In this document: positions 53,105-61,553 of the stretch, piece by piece
Layout: each line of letters opens with the position of its first letter
Numbering within the stretch: the first letter of the stretch is position 1
Source: TMED14 sp002378565
GTDB taxonomy: Bacteria; Bacteroidota; Bacteroidia; Flavobacteriales; Schleiferiaceae
Direction: 5' to 3'
Length of the DNA stretch: 64,000 bases
NCBI GenBank assembly: GCA_943846715.1
Contig: OX044356.1
Location: forward strand, 62,001 to 126,000
The notes under the pieces: generated by a model
The model's database searches: none
What the model saw: the letters and a program-made list of their open reading frames with translations, nothing else
What the model was told of the DNA's origin: nothing
Position numbers and translations under genes: made by a program

Positions 53105-53526
53105 GTGATTTGAAGGACTTAGGGCTGGGAAAGATTGAGCACATTGGCATTGCCGTGAAGGACCTCAAGGCAGCAGAGCAGGTTTACACGAAGCTTTTGG
53201 GCTGTAAGCCCTACAAGCGTGAGGCGGTAGCTTCTGAGCATGTCATCACCAGCTTTTTTCAAGCAGGTCCTAACAAGATTGAGCTGATTCAAGCAACAGA
53301 GCCCCATTCAGCCATTGCAAAGCACATAGACAAACGCGGCGAAGGGCTGCATCACATGGCCTTTGCTGTGAATGACATTGCAGCTGAAATGGCCCGGTTG
53401 CGTGAGGCTGGATTTCAGGTTCTCAGCGAAAAACCCAAGCTTGGTGCCGACAACATGTTGGTGGCCTTCATCCACCCCAAGTCCACCGGCGGTGTATTGG
53501 TTGAGTTGTGCCAGAAGCAGTCCTGA
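53101..53526 (+). CDS. mce: Methylmalonyl-CoA epimerase
   Basis: 141 residues. A glyoxalase/VOC fold with metal ligands in IEHIGIAVKDL (His), NKIELIQAT (Glu), HHMAFAV (His) and GVLVELCQK (Glu). It interconverts (S)- and (R)-methylmalonyl-CoA in propionate metabolism. It overlaps the ABC exporter stop by 4 nt, but a functional link is not evident. Its stop abuts the AraC gene stop. Confidence 0.93.
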   Translation: MSDLKDLGLGKIEHIGIAVKDLKAAEQVYTKLLGCKPYKREAVASEHVITSFFQAGPNKIELIQATEPHSAIAKHIDKRGEGLHHMAFAVNDIAAEMARLREAGFQVLSEKPKLGADNMLVAFIHPKSTGGVLVELCQKQS

Positions 53527-54381
53527 TTAGCGCTTGGTAAGCATGTATTTTTTTGGCGTGATGCCAAACTGACGTTTGAAGGCTGCAATGAAATGGCTGG
53601 GGTTGGTGTAACCAACCTCAAACGCGACATCGTTCACACGGAGCTTGCCGGCACCCAAAAGTTTGCGCCCTCGATTCATCTTGGTGTCCATCACGTAGCC
53701 ATACACAGTACTGTTGTATACTTCTTTGAACCCTGCTTTGAGCCGGTATTCATTGAGCCCGACCAATTCAGCCAATTTGGCAATAGTGGGTGGATTTTGC
53801 CATTGATCCAAGATCAAGGATTTTGCCATGTGGATTTTTCTGATGGTCTCTTCGTCTTTCAAAAAGGGGCAGGCAACCAAGTCAGGGTCTGGGGTGTAGA
53901 AGTATTTGCCAAGCAACTCAATCAATTTACCATAGTTCATCACCCTATTGGCATTGTTGTCTAACACACAGTCAAAGAGAGACTCCAACAAGGTCAGCAA
54001 GGGTGGCTCAGTAGCCTTCTGGTCGTAGATAGGCCTTTGGTTGTCTGGGTTGCTCAAAAAAGCAAGGGCTTCCATTCGGCCATCATCCGGCAGGAACAAT
54101 TGGTGCATGTGAATGATGGATAGCTGGATCCCAATCATGCGGTCACCAGGAGACATGTTGATGACAGCCTTGAGCGTCTTACTCGGATTATGGATGAAAA
54201 AGCTCTCGTTGGCAGGTAAAGGACGCATGTACATGGCCCCAAACTGAAATTCTGCAGGGCCATCCAAGCAGAAGAAGAGGTAGGACTCAGAGGCTTGCAA
54301 TTCAACATCGCATGTTCGTTCTGTTTTGGTGGCCAGGTGTCTCATCATGGACACACCTTCATGGAGGTCATCAAATCGCAT
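53527..54381 (-). CDS. AraC-family transcriptional regulator
   Basis: 284 residues from ATG 54381. A longer in-frame ORF begins with TTG at 54474 in AT-rich, non-coding-looking sequence. The N-terminal about 170 residues are a sensing domain without recognised motifs. The C-terminus has two helix-turn-helices (TIAKLAELVGLNEYRLKAGF and VNDVAFEVGYTNPSHFIAAF) and ends with the AraC signature FGITPKKYM. The regulated genes are unknown; it shares no operon with its neighbours. Confidence 0.87.
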   Translation of the reverse strand: MRFDDLHEGVSMMRHLATKTERTCDVELQASESYLFFCLDGPAEFQFGAMYMRPLPANESFFIHNPSKTLKAVINMSPGDRMIGIQLSIIHMHQLFLPDDGRMEALAFLSNPDNQRPIYDQKATEPPLLTLLESLFDCVLDNNANRVMNYGKLIELLGKYFYTPDPDLVACPFLKDEETIRKIHMAKSLILDQWQNPPTIAKLAELVGLNEYRLKAGFKEVYNSTVYGYVMDTKMNRGRKLLGAGKLRVNDVAFEVGYTNPSHFIAAFKRQFGITPKKYMLTKR

Positions 54382-54543
54382 GGGGGTATTTTCTGAAAGG
54401 TTTATGCCATGAATGGCGCTGCAAATGTCAACATTCTCAATTAAATAAAGAAAAAATGATTTACCTGCTTGCAATGATTCAAATTGTCAACTCCGTCGTT
54501 TCAGGGCATCCCTATGCGCCCCTTGCACTTACTTTTGCCTGAC

Positions 54544-54708
54544 ATGCAAACCCTACGCAATTATTATAGCTATTTCAAATCCCATGGCCTCAAAGGCATG
54601 ATGGATCGTTATGGCAGAGTCTCAGTTGCCGTTCTCTTCGCCTTCTTTTTGATTAAAGGCCTTTTTTGGCTGTTCTTGATCTATGGAGGCGTTGAATGGT
54701 TGGGATAA
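54544..54708 (+). CDS. Small one-helix membrane protein (54 aa)
   Basis: 54 residues from ATG 54544. About residues 1-25 are amphipathic and basic (NYYSYFKSHGLKGMMDRYGR) and 27-48 form a transmembrane helix (VSVAVLFAFFLIKGLFWLFL). Proteins of this size and plan (basic helix, RYGR turn, one membrane helix) recur in Flavobacteriales as I recall them, with no assigned role. 25 nt before tRNA-Ile and in the same direction. Confidence 0.6.
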   Translation: MQTLRNYYSYFKSHGLKGMMDRYGRVSVAVLFAFFLIKGLFWLFLIYGGVEWLG

Positions 54709-54733
54709 TGACATATTTTTGCTGCATATATCG

Positions 54734-54806
<73 letters not shown>

Positions 54807-54850
54807 CCCACTGTATGAGGAACCCGCGAGGCGAATCCATACACGCATTT

Positions 54851-54874
54851 ACCCTGTCTTCGGATGGGGTTTTT
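54851..54874 (+). terminator. Terminator after tRNA-Ile(CAT)
   Basis: The stem ACCCTGTC / GATGGGGT (with two G-T pairs) has a TTCG tetraloop and is followed by T residues. A second outer pairing, CATACAC (54838-54844) with GTGTATG (54875-54881), extends the hairpin. Confidence 0.75.
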
Positions 54875-54941
54875 GTGTATGAGAAAGGGTTTATATTCCT
54901 TTAATTTCCTAATTTAAAAGTCAAGCTAAAAAAAGAACGCT

Positions 54942-55589
54942 ATGAAAAATCTCCACGCAATGGTTTTGGGAGCTACCGGTGCTACTGGTCAAGAAATTGT
55001 AAGCCTTTTATTAAAAGATGATGCATACAGTAAAGTCTCAATTTTCGTTAGAAGTAAACCCAATATTCAGCACAATAAATTAATGGTGCACGAAGTTGAT
55101 TTTTCAAAACTCAATAATTATAAGGATTTGATTAATGGAGATATTTTGTTTTCCGCACTTGGAACGACTAGAAAAGAAGCCGGAAGTTTAAAACAACAAT
55201 ATCTAGTAGACTATACTTATCAGTATGAATTTGCTCAGATGGCATCGGATAACGGAGTTACTCATTACTCATTAGTTTCATCGACTGGAGCAAATGAAAA
55301 ATCTTTTTTTTTCTATCCCAAAGTAAAAGGGAGCTTAGAGGAGTCAGTTAAGAAACTTAAGTTCAAAAAAATACAAATTTTCCAACCCCCAATGTTAATT
55401 AGACAGGCGGAATTAATGAGAGTACCGGAAAAAAACGGTATCAAATTTTTGAAAGGATTAAATAAAATTGGACTCCTGAAATCTCAAAAACCTTTGTCAG
55501 TATCACTTTTAGCTAAAAAAATGATAATTGAGAGCAAATCAGAGAAAAGCGTACAATTAAAAACCTATCAGCTAAAAGATATTCTCTAA
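54942..55589 (+). CDS. NAD(P)-binding oxidoreductase-like protein (HTATIP2/NmrA type), AT-rich
   Basis: 215 residues. The Rossmann glycine motif is VLGATGATGQEIV (about 8-20). DILFSALGTTRKEAG and YSLVSSTGANEKS, followed by a Lys in YPKVKG, match the atypical short-chain dehydrogenase group (NAD(P)H-binding, HTATIP2-like). The substrate is unknown. Hand-counted GC in one 60-nt line is 21/60, against about half in the flanks. It begins just past the tRNA-Ile terminator and is followed in the same frame by an outer-membrane-protein remnant, which points to a transferred gene. Confidence 0.8.
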   Translation: MKNLHAMVLGATGATGQEIVSLLLKDDAYSKVSIFVRSKPNIQHNKLMVHEVDFSKLNNYKDLINGDILFSALGTTRKEAGSLKQQYLVDYTYQYEFAQMASDNGVTHYSLVSSTGANEKSFFFYPKVKGSLEESVKKLKFKKIQIFQPPMLIRQAELMRVPEKNGIKFLKGLNKIGLLKSQKPLSVSLLAKKMIIESKSEKSVQLKTYQLKDIL

Positions 55590-55829
55590 CCTCAACGCAG
55601 GCACTATGCTACGTCAATCAATTTCTCATACTTGCCAATACAGGCTTTCACACTTACCGTAGCGACGGGCATTCAGTTTGCTCCAGAATCTGAAGATTTT
55701 ACTACGCATTTTGAGGTGGTTTATGAATTTGAAATTGGAGAGTTACATACTGGCCCAGTAGCAGAATATGCCTGGTCCCCCAATGTTGCACACGCGATGA
55801 TTGGGCTGCATATTGGGTTTGGATTTTAA
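55590..55829 (+). pseudogene. C-terminal remnant of an outer-membrane beta-barrel protein
   Basis: From 55590 the frame stays open to TAA at 55829 with no credible start. The peptide reads as alternating beta strands (INFSYLPIQAFTLTVATGIQ, FEVVYEFEIGELHTG) and ends IGLHIGFGF, with the terminal aromatic residue typical of barrel proteins. The 5' part is missing: the stop of the AT-rich oxidoreductase gene directly precedes it. The remaining gap to 55898 holds nothing I can support. Together 55590-55898 is 309 nt without an intact gene. Confidence 0.5.
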
Positions 55830-55898
55830 TGTAAATTGGGGGCAAGAGAGCCGGTGACTCTGATTAAATGTGTGGCCAAAATTCCAAAAAAACTGACA

Positions 55899-56930
55899 AT
55901 GATTGCTAGAACAATTATGGCGGCATGTGCTTTAGCCATGGCTTTGCCACTTCAAGCGCAAATAACCTTGGAGCCATTGCCCATCAAGCCAGATTACCAT
56001 AAAATTGCCTATTGGGCAGCTCATCCGGACATCATGGATGGCAGTGACACTCGCTATGCAGCTTCTGCTGCCATGGATGCACAATGGGCTGGGTCACAGC
56101 CCTCGGAGATCCCGACCTTTTTTGTTTACCCCACCCTGTATTTTGAAGGCCCTACGTGGAATGCCAATGTTTTGGATAGGGATTACCGCAAGGCTGTCAA
56201 TACGTCAGCTTTGACTTTTCAGGCCGCGGTATTCAATGCCCTAGGCCCTGTGTGGTCACCCCATTACCGGCAGATGATGTACCAGGGCTACTTTCCAGAA
56301 GAAGGGGATGACATCGATGACATCAAGGCCTCATACGACAGTGCTTATGCAGATGTTGAGAAAGCCTTTCAACAGTTCCTGTCAGCCAACCCAGAGGGGT
56401 CATTCATTCTTGCGGGGCACAGTCAGGGGACAGGCCATGCATCCAGGTTGTTGCGCGATGTCATCACCAAAGACAAGGTCTTGCAGCAGCGATTGCTGGT
56501 GGCCTTCTTGGTCGGACATACGGTGACGGCTGATGATGTGAATGGCTTTCCTATTTGCGAAAACCCCCTTGACGTGAATTGTTGGGTGGGCTGGCGCAGT
56601 TATGGTAAAGGCTTTTATCCCAGCTGGACAGGTGAAAACATGGGCGTGGTAAATCCCATCACATGGACCACCAGCCATGACCGAAGCAAACGATCGCGCC
56701 ATCAAGGTGCGCTCTACACCAATGGACGTCGCATCCTCAGGCGGGGTGTCACGGGCAGGATTCATGATGGCACATTGAGAATAGAGAGGCTTCGCGGGCC
56801 CATTGGGTGGTTTTTCCGTTGGGAAGACTACCATCGGGCGGATTACAATCTGTTCTGGTTCAACATTCGGGAAAACCTGCATCAACGCGCCAGCGTCGTT
56901 CAGGGGGGAGTCATTGAAGTAACGCCATGA
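55899..56930 (+). CDS. DUF3089 alpha/beta-hydrolase, secreted
   Basis: 343 residues from ATG 55899 (MIARTIMAACALAMALPLQA); a longer ORF starting at 55836 lacks a signal. The signal peptide ends after PLQAQ. The DUF3089 domain carries the nucleophile elbow ILAGHSQGTGHA (Ser near residue 172), after FFVYPTLYFEGPTWNAN and VWSPHYRQMMYQGYF. It resembles lipase- or esterase-like enzymes with unknown substrates. The stop overlaps the sulfotransferase-like start by 4 nt. Confidence 0.85.
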   Translation: MIARTIMAACALAMALPLQAQITLEPLPIKPDYHKIAYWAAHPDIMDGSDTRYAASAAMDAQWAGSQPSEIPTFFVYPTLYFEGPTWNANVLDRDYRKAVNTSALTFQAAVFNALGPVWSPHYRQMMYQGYFPEEGDDIDDIKASYDSAYADVEKAFQQFLSANPEGSFILAGHSQGTGHASRLLRDVITKDKVLQQRLLVAFLVGHTVTADDVNGFPICENPLDVNCWVGWRSYGKGFYPSWTGENMGVVNPITWTTSHDRSKRSRHQGALYTNGRRILRRGVTGRIHDGTLRIERLRGPIGWFFRWEDYHRADYNLFWFNIRENLHQRASVVQGGVIEVTP

Positions 56931-57640
56931 TTGTTCACGCCGTGTCTGGACCTCGTAACATCAGCACTGCGCTCATGTACAGCTTCAATCAGCGACCTGA
57001 CTTCGGGGTGATTGATGAGCCCTTTTACGGGGCTTATTTGGCATCAAACCAGCTGGATCATCCTGGCAAAGAGCAGACATTGGCCACTCGGCCAACGAGT
57101 CATGAAGGCTGCATTGAGTCCATCCTGCAAGCTGAATCCATGCACCGACATCTCTACCTAAAAAACATGGCGCACCACATGGTCGATGTGGACTGGGGTT
57201 TTTTAGATAGGACAGCTCATATTTTCTGGATTCGTCACCCTCGAAAGGTCATTGCCTCATTTGCCAAGGTGATTTCAACGGTCAGCCTGAGTGACCTTGG
57301 CCTGCAAGAACAGTTGCATCAATGGAATGCCTTGAACAACTATTCAGGACCAAAAATATTGGTAGATAGCGATGCCATGTTGACCAATCCCCGACGCAAT
57401 TTGGGAGCCATCTGCTCAGCCATAGGTATTGACTTTGATGAAAGAATGTTGCAATGGCAGGCAGGCAATAAATCCTGTGATGGTCCATGGTGGCCCCACT
57501 GGTATAACAATGTGCACAAGAGCACAGGATTTGGGGAAGCCCGATCCCTTCCTGACCCCTTGTCTGATCATTTACATGACCTAGAGCAATCGGCCATGCC
57601 TTATTACAACGAGCTGAATGCTCAAACCTTCAATTTCTAG
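56927..57640 (+). CDS. P-loop sulfotransferase-like protein
   Basis: 237 residues. The PAPS-loop-like start is IVHAVSGPRNISTALMYSF (2-20), followed by VIDEPFYGAYL. The 3'-phosphate-binding region resembles HIFWIRHPRKVIASFAKV (about 97-114). The late WWPHWYNNVHKSTGF segment is diagnostic of a subgroup fused to BCAT-like enzymes in plants, as I recall it. The acceptor is unknown, and it may bind other nucleotides. It sits between the DUF3089 gene (4-nt overlap) and the aminotransferase gene (2-nt gap). Confidence 0.75.
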   Translation: MIVHAVSGPRNISTALMYSFNQRPDFGVIDEPFYGAYLASNQLDHPGKEQTLATRPTSHEGCIESILQAESMHRHLYLKNMAHHMVDVDWGFLDRTAHIFWIRHPRKVIASFAKVISTVSLSDLGLQEQLHQWNALNNYSGPKILVDSDAMLTNPRRNLGAICSAIGIDFDERMLQWQAGNKSCDGPWWPHWYNNVHKSTGFGEARSLPDPLSDHLHDLEQSAMPYYNELNAQTFNF

Positions 57641-57642
57641 CC

Positions 57643-58545
57643 ATGCTACAATCTACCGACCCAAGAAATAAAAACATCCAAATTTGGGTGCATGACCAGT
57701 TATGCCCTCGGGCAGAAGCAAAAGTCTCAGTCTTTGATTCTTCCGTTCAGGGAGGTGACGCTGTGTGGGAGGGCATACGGGTATACAAGCAAGGTGTCTT
57801 TTGCCTTGAACAGCATTTGGACCGGTTGGAAGATTCTGCTAAGGCCATGGACTTTGCTGATGTGCCTTCACGTGACACCATCAAAACGGCCATCATGAAG
57901 ACCCTGAAGGCCAATGGCATGAGTGAAGACTGCCATATTCGTCTCACCTTGACTCGCGGAGAAAAAAGCACCTCGGGCATGGACCCTCGACTCAACGTGC
58001 ATGGTTGCACATTGATCGTGTTGGCAGAGTGGAAGCCGCCAGTTTATGATAATGAAAAAGGCATCAGCATCATGACCTCTAGTATCAGGAGAAACAGCCC
58101 GATGCACTTGGATTCAAAAATTCATCACGCCAACCTGATCAATAATATTTTAGCAAAAATCCAAGCGAACCATGCGGGGGTAGACAGCGCTTTAATGTTA
58201 GATAACCTAGGGTTCATTTCTGAAATGAATGGAACCAACCTGTTTTTGGTGAAGGATTCCGTGTTGTACACGCCACATGCAGATGCCTGCTTGCACGGAA
58301 TCACCCGACAGTTGGTCATCAATTTGGCACAGGACATGGATATGCCTGTTAAGGAAAAAAACCTGAGTCTTACTGAACTTTACGCTGCGGATGAAGCCTT
58401 TGGGACAGGTTCCATGGGTGAGTTGACACCGATAGTCTTAGTGGATGGTCGCCGCTTGAGCAATCGGAGAGGCAGTGAGTTCACCCAAAGACTTCAACGG
58501 GCTTTTTATGCCTTGTCAGACAGGTATTGCACAGCCATAGATTGA
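57643..58545 (+). CDS. Class IV PLP-dependent aminotransferase (BCAT/D-aminotransferase-like)
   Basis: 300 residues. Fold-type IV motifs are present: FDSSVQGGDAVWEGIRVYKQ near the N-terminus, the PLP Lys in RRNSPMHLDSKIHHANLINN (near residue 158), EMNGTNLFLVKDSVLYTP and GITRQLVINLAQDM. The lysine and the cofactor Glu pattern fit IlvE-like enzymes. It forms an operon with the sulfotransferase-like gene. The specificity (branched-chain, D-amino acid or other) cannot be read. Confidence 0.88.
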   Translation: MLQSTDPRNKNIQIWVHDQLCPRAEAKVSVFDSSVQGGDAVWEGIRVYKQGVFCLEQHLDRLEDSAKAMDFADVPSRDTIKTAIMKTLKANGMSEDCHIRLTLTRGEKSTSGMDPRLNVHGCTLIVLAEWKPPVYDNEKGISIMTSSIRRNSPMHLDSKIHHANLINNILAKIQANHAGVDSALMLDNLGFISEMNGTNLFLVKDSVLYTPHADACLHGITRQLVINLAQDMDMPVKEKNLSLTELYAADEAFGTGSMGELTPIVLVDGRRLSNRRGSEFTQRLQRAFYALSDRYCTAID

Positions 58546-58610
58546 ATCAAGGCCTTTGATGCGGTTCACCTGAATCATGCATTTTGCCTTAAGTTTGCAA
58601 TCCTTCAAAA

Positions 58611-58688
58611 GGGTCATTAGCTCAGTTGGTTTAGAGCGCTGCCTTGACAGGGCAGAGGTCACTGGTTCGAATCCAGTATGACTCACCA
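58611..58688 (+). tRNA. tRNA-Val(GAC)
   Basis: The acceptor stem GGGTCAT (58611-58617) pairs with ATGACTC (58678-58684) with one G-T, discriminator A, and CCA is encoded (58686-58688). The anticodon stem CTGCC/GGCAG encloses TTGACAG, giving anticodon GAC at 58646-58648. It reads GUC/GUU codons. Its 3' end is embedded in a perfect palindrome. Confidence 0.95.
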
Positions 58689-58727
58689 AAAAGAAACCCA
58701 CTCATATGAGTGGGTTTCTTTTTGGTG
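58684..58727. terminator. Perfect 22-bp palindrome, bidirectional terminator, overlapping the tRNA-Val 3' end
   Basis: The two arms (58684-58705 and 58706-58727) are exact reverse complements with no loop. The core is AAACCCACTCAT / ATGAGTGGGTTT flanked by an A run and a T run, so it can terminate both ways. The left arm includes the last acceptor base and the CCA of tRNA-Val, so the palindrome could compete with acceptor-stem pairing in the precursor. Confidence 0.8.
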
Positions 58728-58796
58728 GCTAATACATTGAATAACAAAACTTTGCGAATGGCCAATTGCGTCTTTTCTGTTCCTAACTTCATGGTC

Positions 58797-59225
58797 ATGA
58801 AACAATTCCTTTTCGCGCGAGCCAAATCCATCCACCGCAGCCCTTTCATTGAACTGATCTACACGGTATTTCGTGTCTATGTTGGCTATGGCATGTTTCA
58901 ATCAGGTTGGCGAAAGGTTCAAGACTTTCCTGTCTCGCAAAAATTCATCGATCATCTCAGTGAAAAAGGTTGGCCAATGCCTGAGGCGCTTGCCATCATG
59001 GCTGGATGGGGTGAGCTTATTGGTGGCGGATTGCTTGCCTTAGGTTTGTTCAATCGCGTGGGCGGACTGCTCATCATGGCGGTGATGGGCGTAGCGGCCT
59101 TTGTTCACAATGGCGTGCTGCCTATAGTTGAGGCGGACCATGCACAATTGTATTTTTGGGCGGCAACCTTGTTTACCGCTTTGGGGCCAGGGCGACTGTC
59201 CTTGGATCGCCTGATTAGATCTTAA
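58797..59225 (+). CDS. DoxX-family membrane protein
   Basis: 142 residues from ATG 58797 (MKQFLFARAKS); an ATG two codons upstream is also possible. Four transmembrane helices with FRVYVGYGMFQSGWRKVQD, MAGWGELIGGGLLALGLFNR and LYFWAATLFTALGPG match the DoxX/YphA group. Some members act in redox homeostasis, but the role is generally unknown. The stop overlaps the convergent HTH gene by 4 nt. Confidence 0.87.
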   Translation: MKQFLFARAKSIHRSPFIELIYTVFRVYVGYGMFQSGWRKVQDFPVSQKFIDHLSEKGWPMPEALAIMAGWGELIGGGLLALGLFNRVGGLLIMAVMGVAAFVHNGVLPIVEADHAQLYFWAATLFTALGPGRLSLDRLIRS

Positions 59226-60244
59226 AAAATCAATTCTTGCCCACGGAAGATGGCCTGCCGGGTGCTTTCAACTTGCTTGTGAAGCAGGCGTTGGTAGGCA
59301 TCAACCTTGTCGGAATTGCCCTCGTTTGCATGCACGGCAATGTGCTTCAAGCTTTCAGCCCACTGAGCGCTCTGGCCATAAAAGGAGCTGCTGGATGTCT
59401 CCATAAAATTGAAAGTATTGAAGCTTAAAAAGCAAGCAGTGCTGTTGTTCTGCTCCACAAGCACCACGTTGTTACCAACAGCAATGTCGACAATGTGCAG
59501 ATTAAAACGTGCAGCAAGATCGATGCCCGTGGCTAGTGTTTTTCTGCCAGTTGTTGCTTGTTGAACCACGCAATCAATCAAGTCATCCAAGTCAGTTAAG
59601 ATGGCCTCAACATCATCCAAGTTTTTCAAAAGCTTGCTCTCCCACATGTGATAAATCTGCTTGAGGGTTCCCAAGTAGCAGGTTGGAGACCAAATCTCGA
59701 CTGAAGGAATGCTGGCATAGGCATTCCAGACCTGTCGGTTCATGGTCTCCTTGTCTGGATCTATTCGGTAATCGATGTAGTCTAAATCCTTGAATGCCTC
59801 TAGATTGAGTATAGCCTTGGCCCAATAAAAGGCTTTCATGCGTCCCAAATTTTGGTACTTGAATGCGTAGAAAATTGGCGCATCGTTGCAGACATAGGTC
59901 ATGTGTGCTTCCAAGTCGGATTGACTGAAACTCACCATGCGCTCAATAATGCGCTTGTTGTAAGCCTTGTAGTCTGCCAAGGTTTTGATTGCCTTGCCGG
60001 CATCAAAGTCCACGCGTCGCTCATCGGCCACATCCCTTGAGTCCATGCTGACCCCAAACTGAATAGCCAGCTGATTGGCTTCTTCAAAGGTGAGGGTTGA
60101 TTGCCCTCGCAACCGCCGGTAGGCAGCATCCATGCTGATCTTGAGCGTTTCCTGCATCAAGGTCACGATAGACTGGCTCTTAGGTAATCGATCCTTGACT
60201 TTGTTGAGAAAACTAATTTGTATGTCTTTGGTAGATAGAGTCAT
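59222..60244 (-). CDS. Helix-turn-helix regulator-like protein, BetR-like (cytosolic)
   Basis: 340 residues. The N-terminal about 75 residues are an HTH domain (LMQETLKISMDAAYRRLRGQ, then TFEEANQLAIQFGVS), like the BetR group. The rest is helical with no known motif. Such proteins are frequent in Bacteroidota and have no assigned signals. It stands between the sulfate-activation operon and DoxX, but 51 nt separate it from the cysN stop and it points the same way, so it could be the tail of that transcript. Confidence 0.7.
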   Translation of the reverse strand: MTLSTKDIQISFLNKVKDRLPKSQSIVTLMQETLKISMDAAYRRLRGQSTLTFEEANQLAIQFGVSMDSRDVADERRVDFDAGKAIKTLADYKAYNKRIIERMVSFSQSDLEAHMTYVCNDAPIFYAFKYQNLGRMKAFYWAKAILNLEAFKDLDYIDYRIDPDKETMNRQVWNAYASIPSVEIWSPTCYLGTLKQIYHMWESKLLKNLDDVEAILTDLDDLIDCVVQQATTGRKTLATGIDLAARFNLHIVDIAVGNNVVLVEQNNSTACFLSFNTFNFMETSSSSFYGQSAQWAESLKHIAVHANEGNSDKVDAYQRLLHKQVESTRQAIFRGQELIF

Positions 60245-60295
60245 TAATGGATCCTAGGGTTTCTTTTGGTTTTGTTCTCTGTCACAGAGTCTGGT

Positions 60296-61525
60296 TCAAT
60301 CCATCATGCCTGCAGCAACGGTATTGCCACTGTTGATGTCAACCAAGATAAAACTTCCTGTGACATGATTGCTGAGGTAGCTGTCGCAGGCGATTGGCTT
60401 ACTCGCCGTCCATTGAATGCGTGCAATTTGATTTGTCTCAAGTGGCCCCTCAGGACTTTCAAAAGCCAAATGCTCAACGTCAAGCAAGGCGTCTACGGTA
60501 ATCATGGCCTGGCCTTCAGTGCTTCCCTGTCGGATGGCATACTTACTGCCAGGCCGTTGTGCTTGGTTGTCCAACCAGCAGATGGTGGCCTGCCCACGCT
60601 TGCGTGCATCGGGGGTTTGTCCACTGGCGATGACATCACCGCGACTGACATCGATGTCGCGATCCAGATTGATGCAGATGGATTGGCCCATGGAGGCCGA
60701 CTCAAGGGATGTGTCGCCAATCTGGATACCTGTAACGATGGCTGGGTTGTCATGAGGGGCCACGATAATCTGATCTCCCACCGTGACGGTGCCGCTGGCA
60801 ACCCGGCCGGCATAACCGCGGAAGTCATGGTGCGCATCGGAGTGGGGGCGGATGACTGTTTGCACAGGCATGCGGAAGTCACCGTCGGTGAGGGTCACTT
60901 GAATCTGCTCAAGGTGTGCCAGCAAAGGGTTGCCTTGGTACCAAGGCATGTTGCTGCCCGCATCCACCACATTGTCGCCCATCAAGGCAGAAAGGGGGAT
61001 AAAATTAACTTGTTGAAGCTTGCACGCCTTGGTGACAGCGTCAAAGTCCTTGACAATGGCCTGGAAAACACTTTCATCGTAGTCAACCAAATCCATTTTA
61101 TTGACGCAAACGGTTACGGACTCAATGCCTAAGAGCCCGGCAATGAAGCTGTGGCGACGGGTTTGCTCCACTACGCCATGGCGGGCATCAATCAGGATCA
61201 ATGCGGCGTTGGCCGTGGAGGCGCCGGTGACCATGTTTCGCGTGTACTGCACATGGCCAGGTGTGTCAGCTATGATGAATTTCCTTATGGGTGTGGCAAA
61301 GTACCGGTAGGCCACATCAATGGTGATGCCTTGCTCGCGTTCGTCCTTGAGCCCGTCAGTGAGCAAGCTGAAGTCAATGCGGTCCAAGCCTTTTCGCTTG
61401 GAGGTTTTCTCGATGGATTCCACTTGATCGATGTAAACGCTTTTGCTGTCGTAGAGCAAACGCCCAATCAAGGTTGACTTGCCGTCATCAACGGAACCGG
61501 CTGTGGTGAATCGTAAAATGTTCAT
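60296..61525 (-). CDS. cysN: Sulfate adenylyltransferase, GTPase subunit
   Basis: 409 residues from ATG 61525 (MNILRFTTAGSVDDGKST); a longer ORF from 61648 has no family match upstream. The G-domain motifs are GSVDDGKST (G1), DVAYRYF (switch), DTPGHVQY (G3) and NKMDLVDYD (G4). Domains II and III follow with MPWYQGNPLL and RIQWTASKPIACDSY. With CysD it couples GTP hydrolysis to APS synthesis. It follows cysD by 28 nt. The protein is a little shorter than E. coli CysN and lacks a fused kinase, which is separate here (cysC). Confidence 0.95.
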   Translation of the reverse strand: MNILRFTTAGSVDDGKSTLIGRLLYDSKSVYIDQVESIEKTSKRKGLDRIDFSLLTDGLKDEREQGITIDVAYRYFATPIRKFIIADTPGHVQYTRNMVTGASTANAALILIDARHGVVEQTRRHSFIAGLLGIESVTVCVNKMDLVDYDESVFQAIVKDFDAVTKACKLQQVNFIPLSALMGDNVVDAGSNMPWYQGNPLLAHLEQIQVTLTDGDFRMPVQTVIRPHSDAHHDFRGYAGRVASGTVTVGDQIIVAPHDNPAIVTGIQIGDTSLESASMGQSICINLDRDIDVSRGDVIASGQTPDARKRGQATICWLDNQAQRPGSKYAIRQGSTEGQAMITVDALLDVEHLAFESPEGPLETNQIARIQWTASKPIACDSYLSNHVTGSFILVDINSGNTVAAGMMD

Positions 61526-61553
61526 GGTGTTGTTCAATGGTGTTGTTGGCTGA

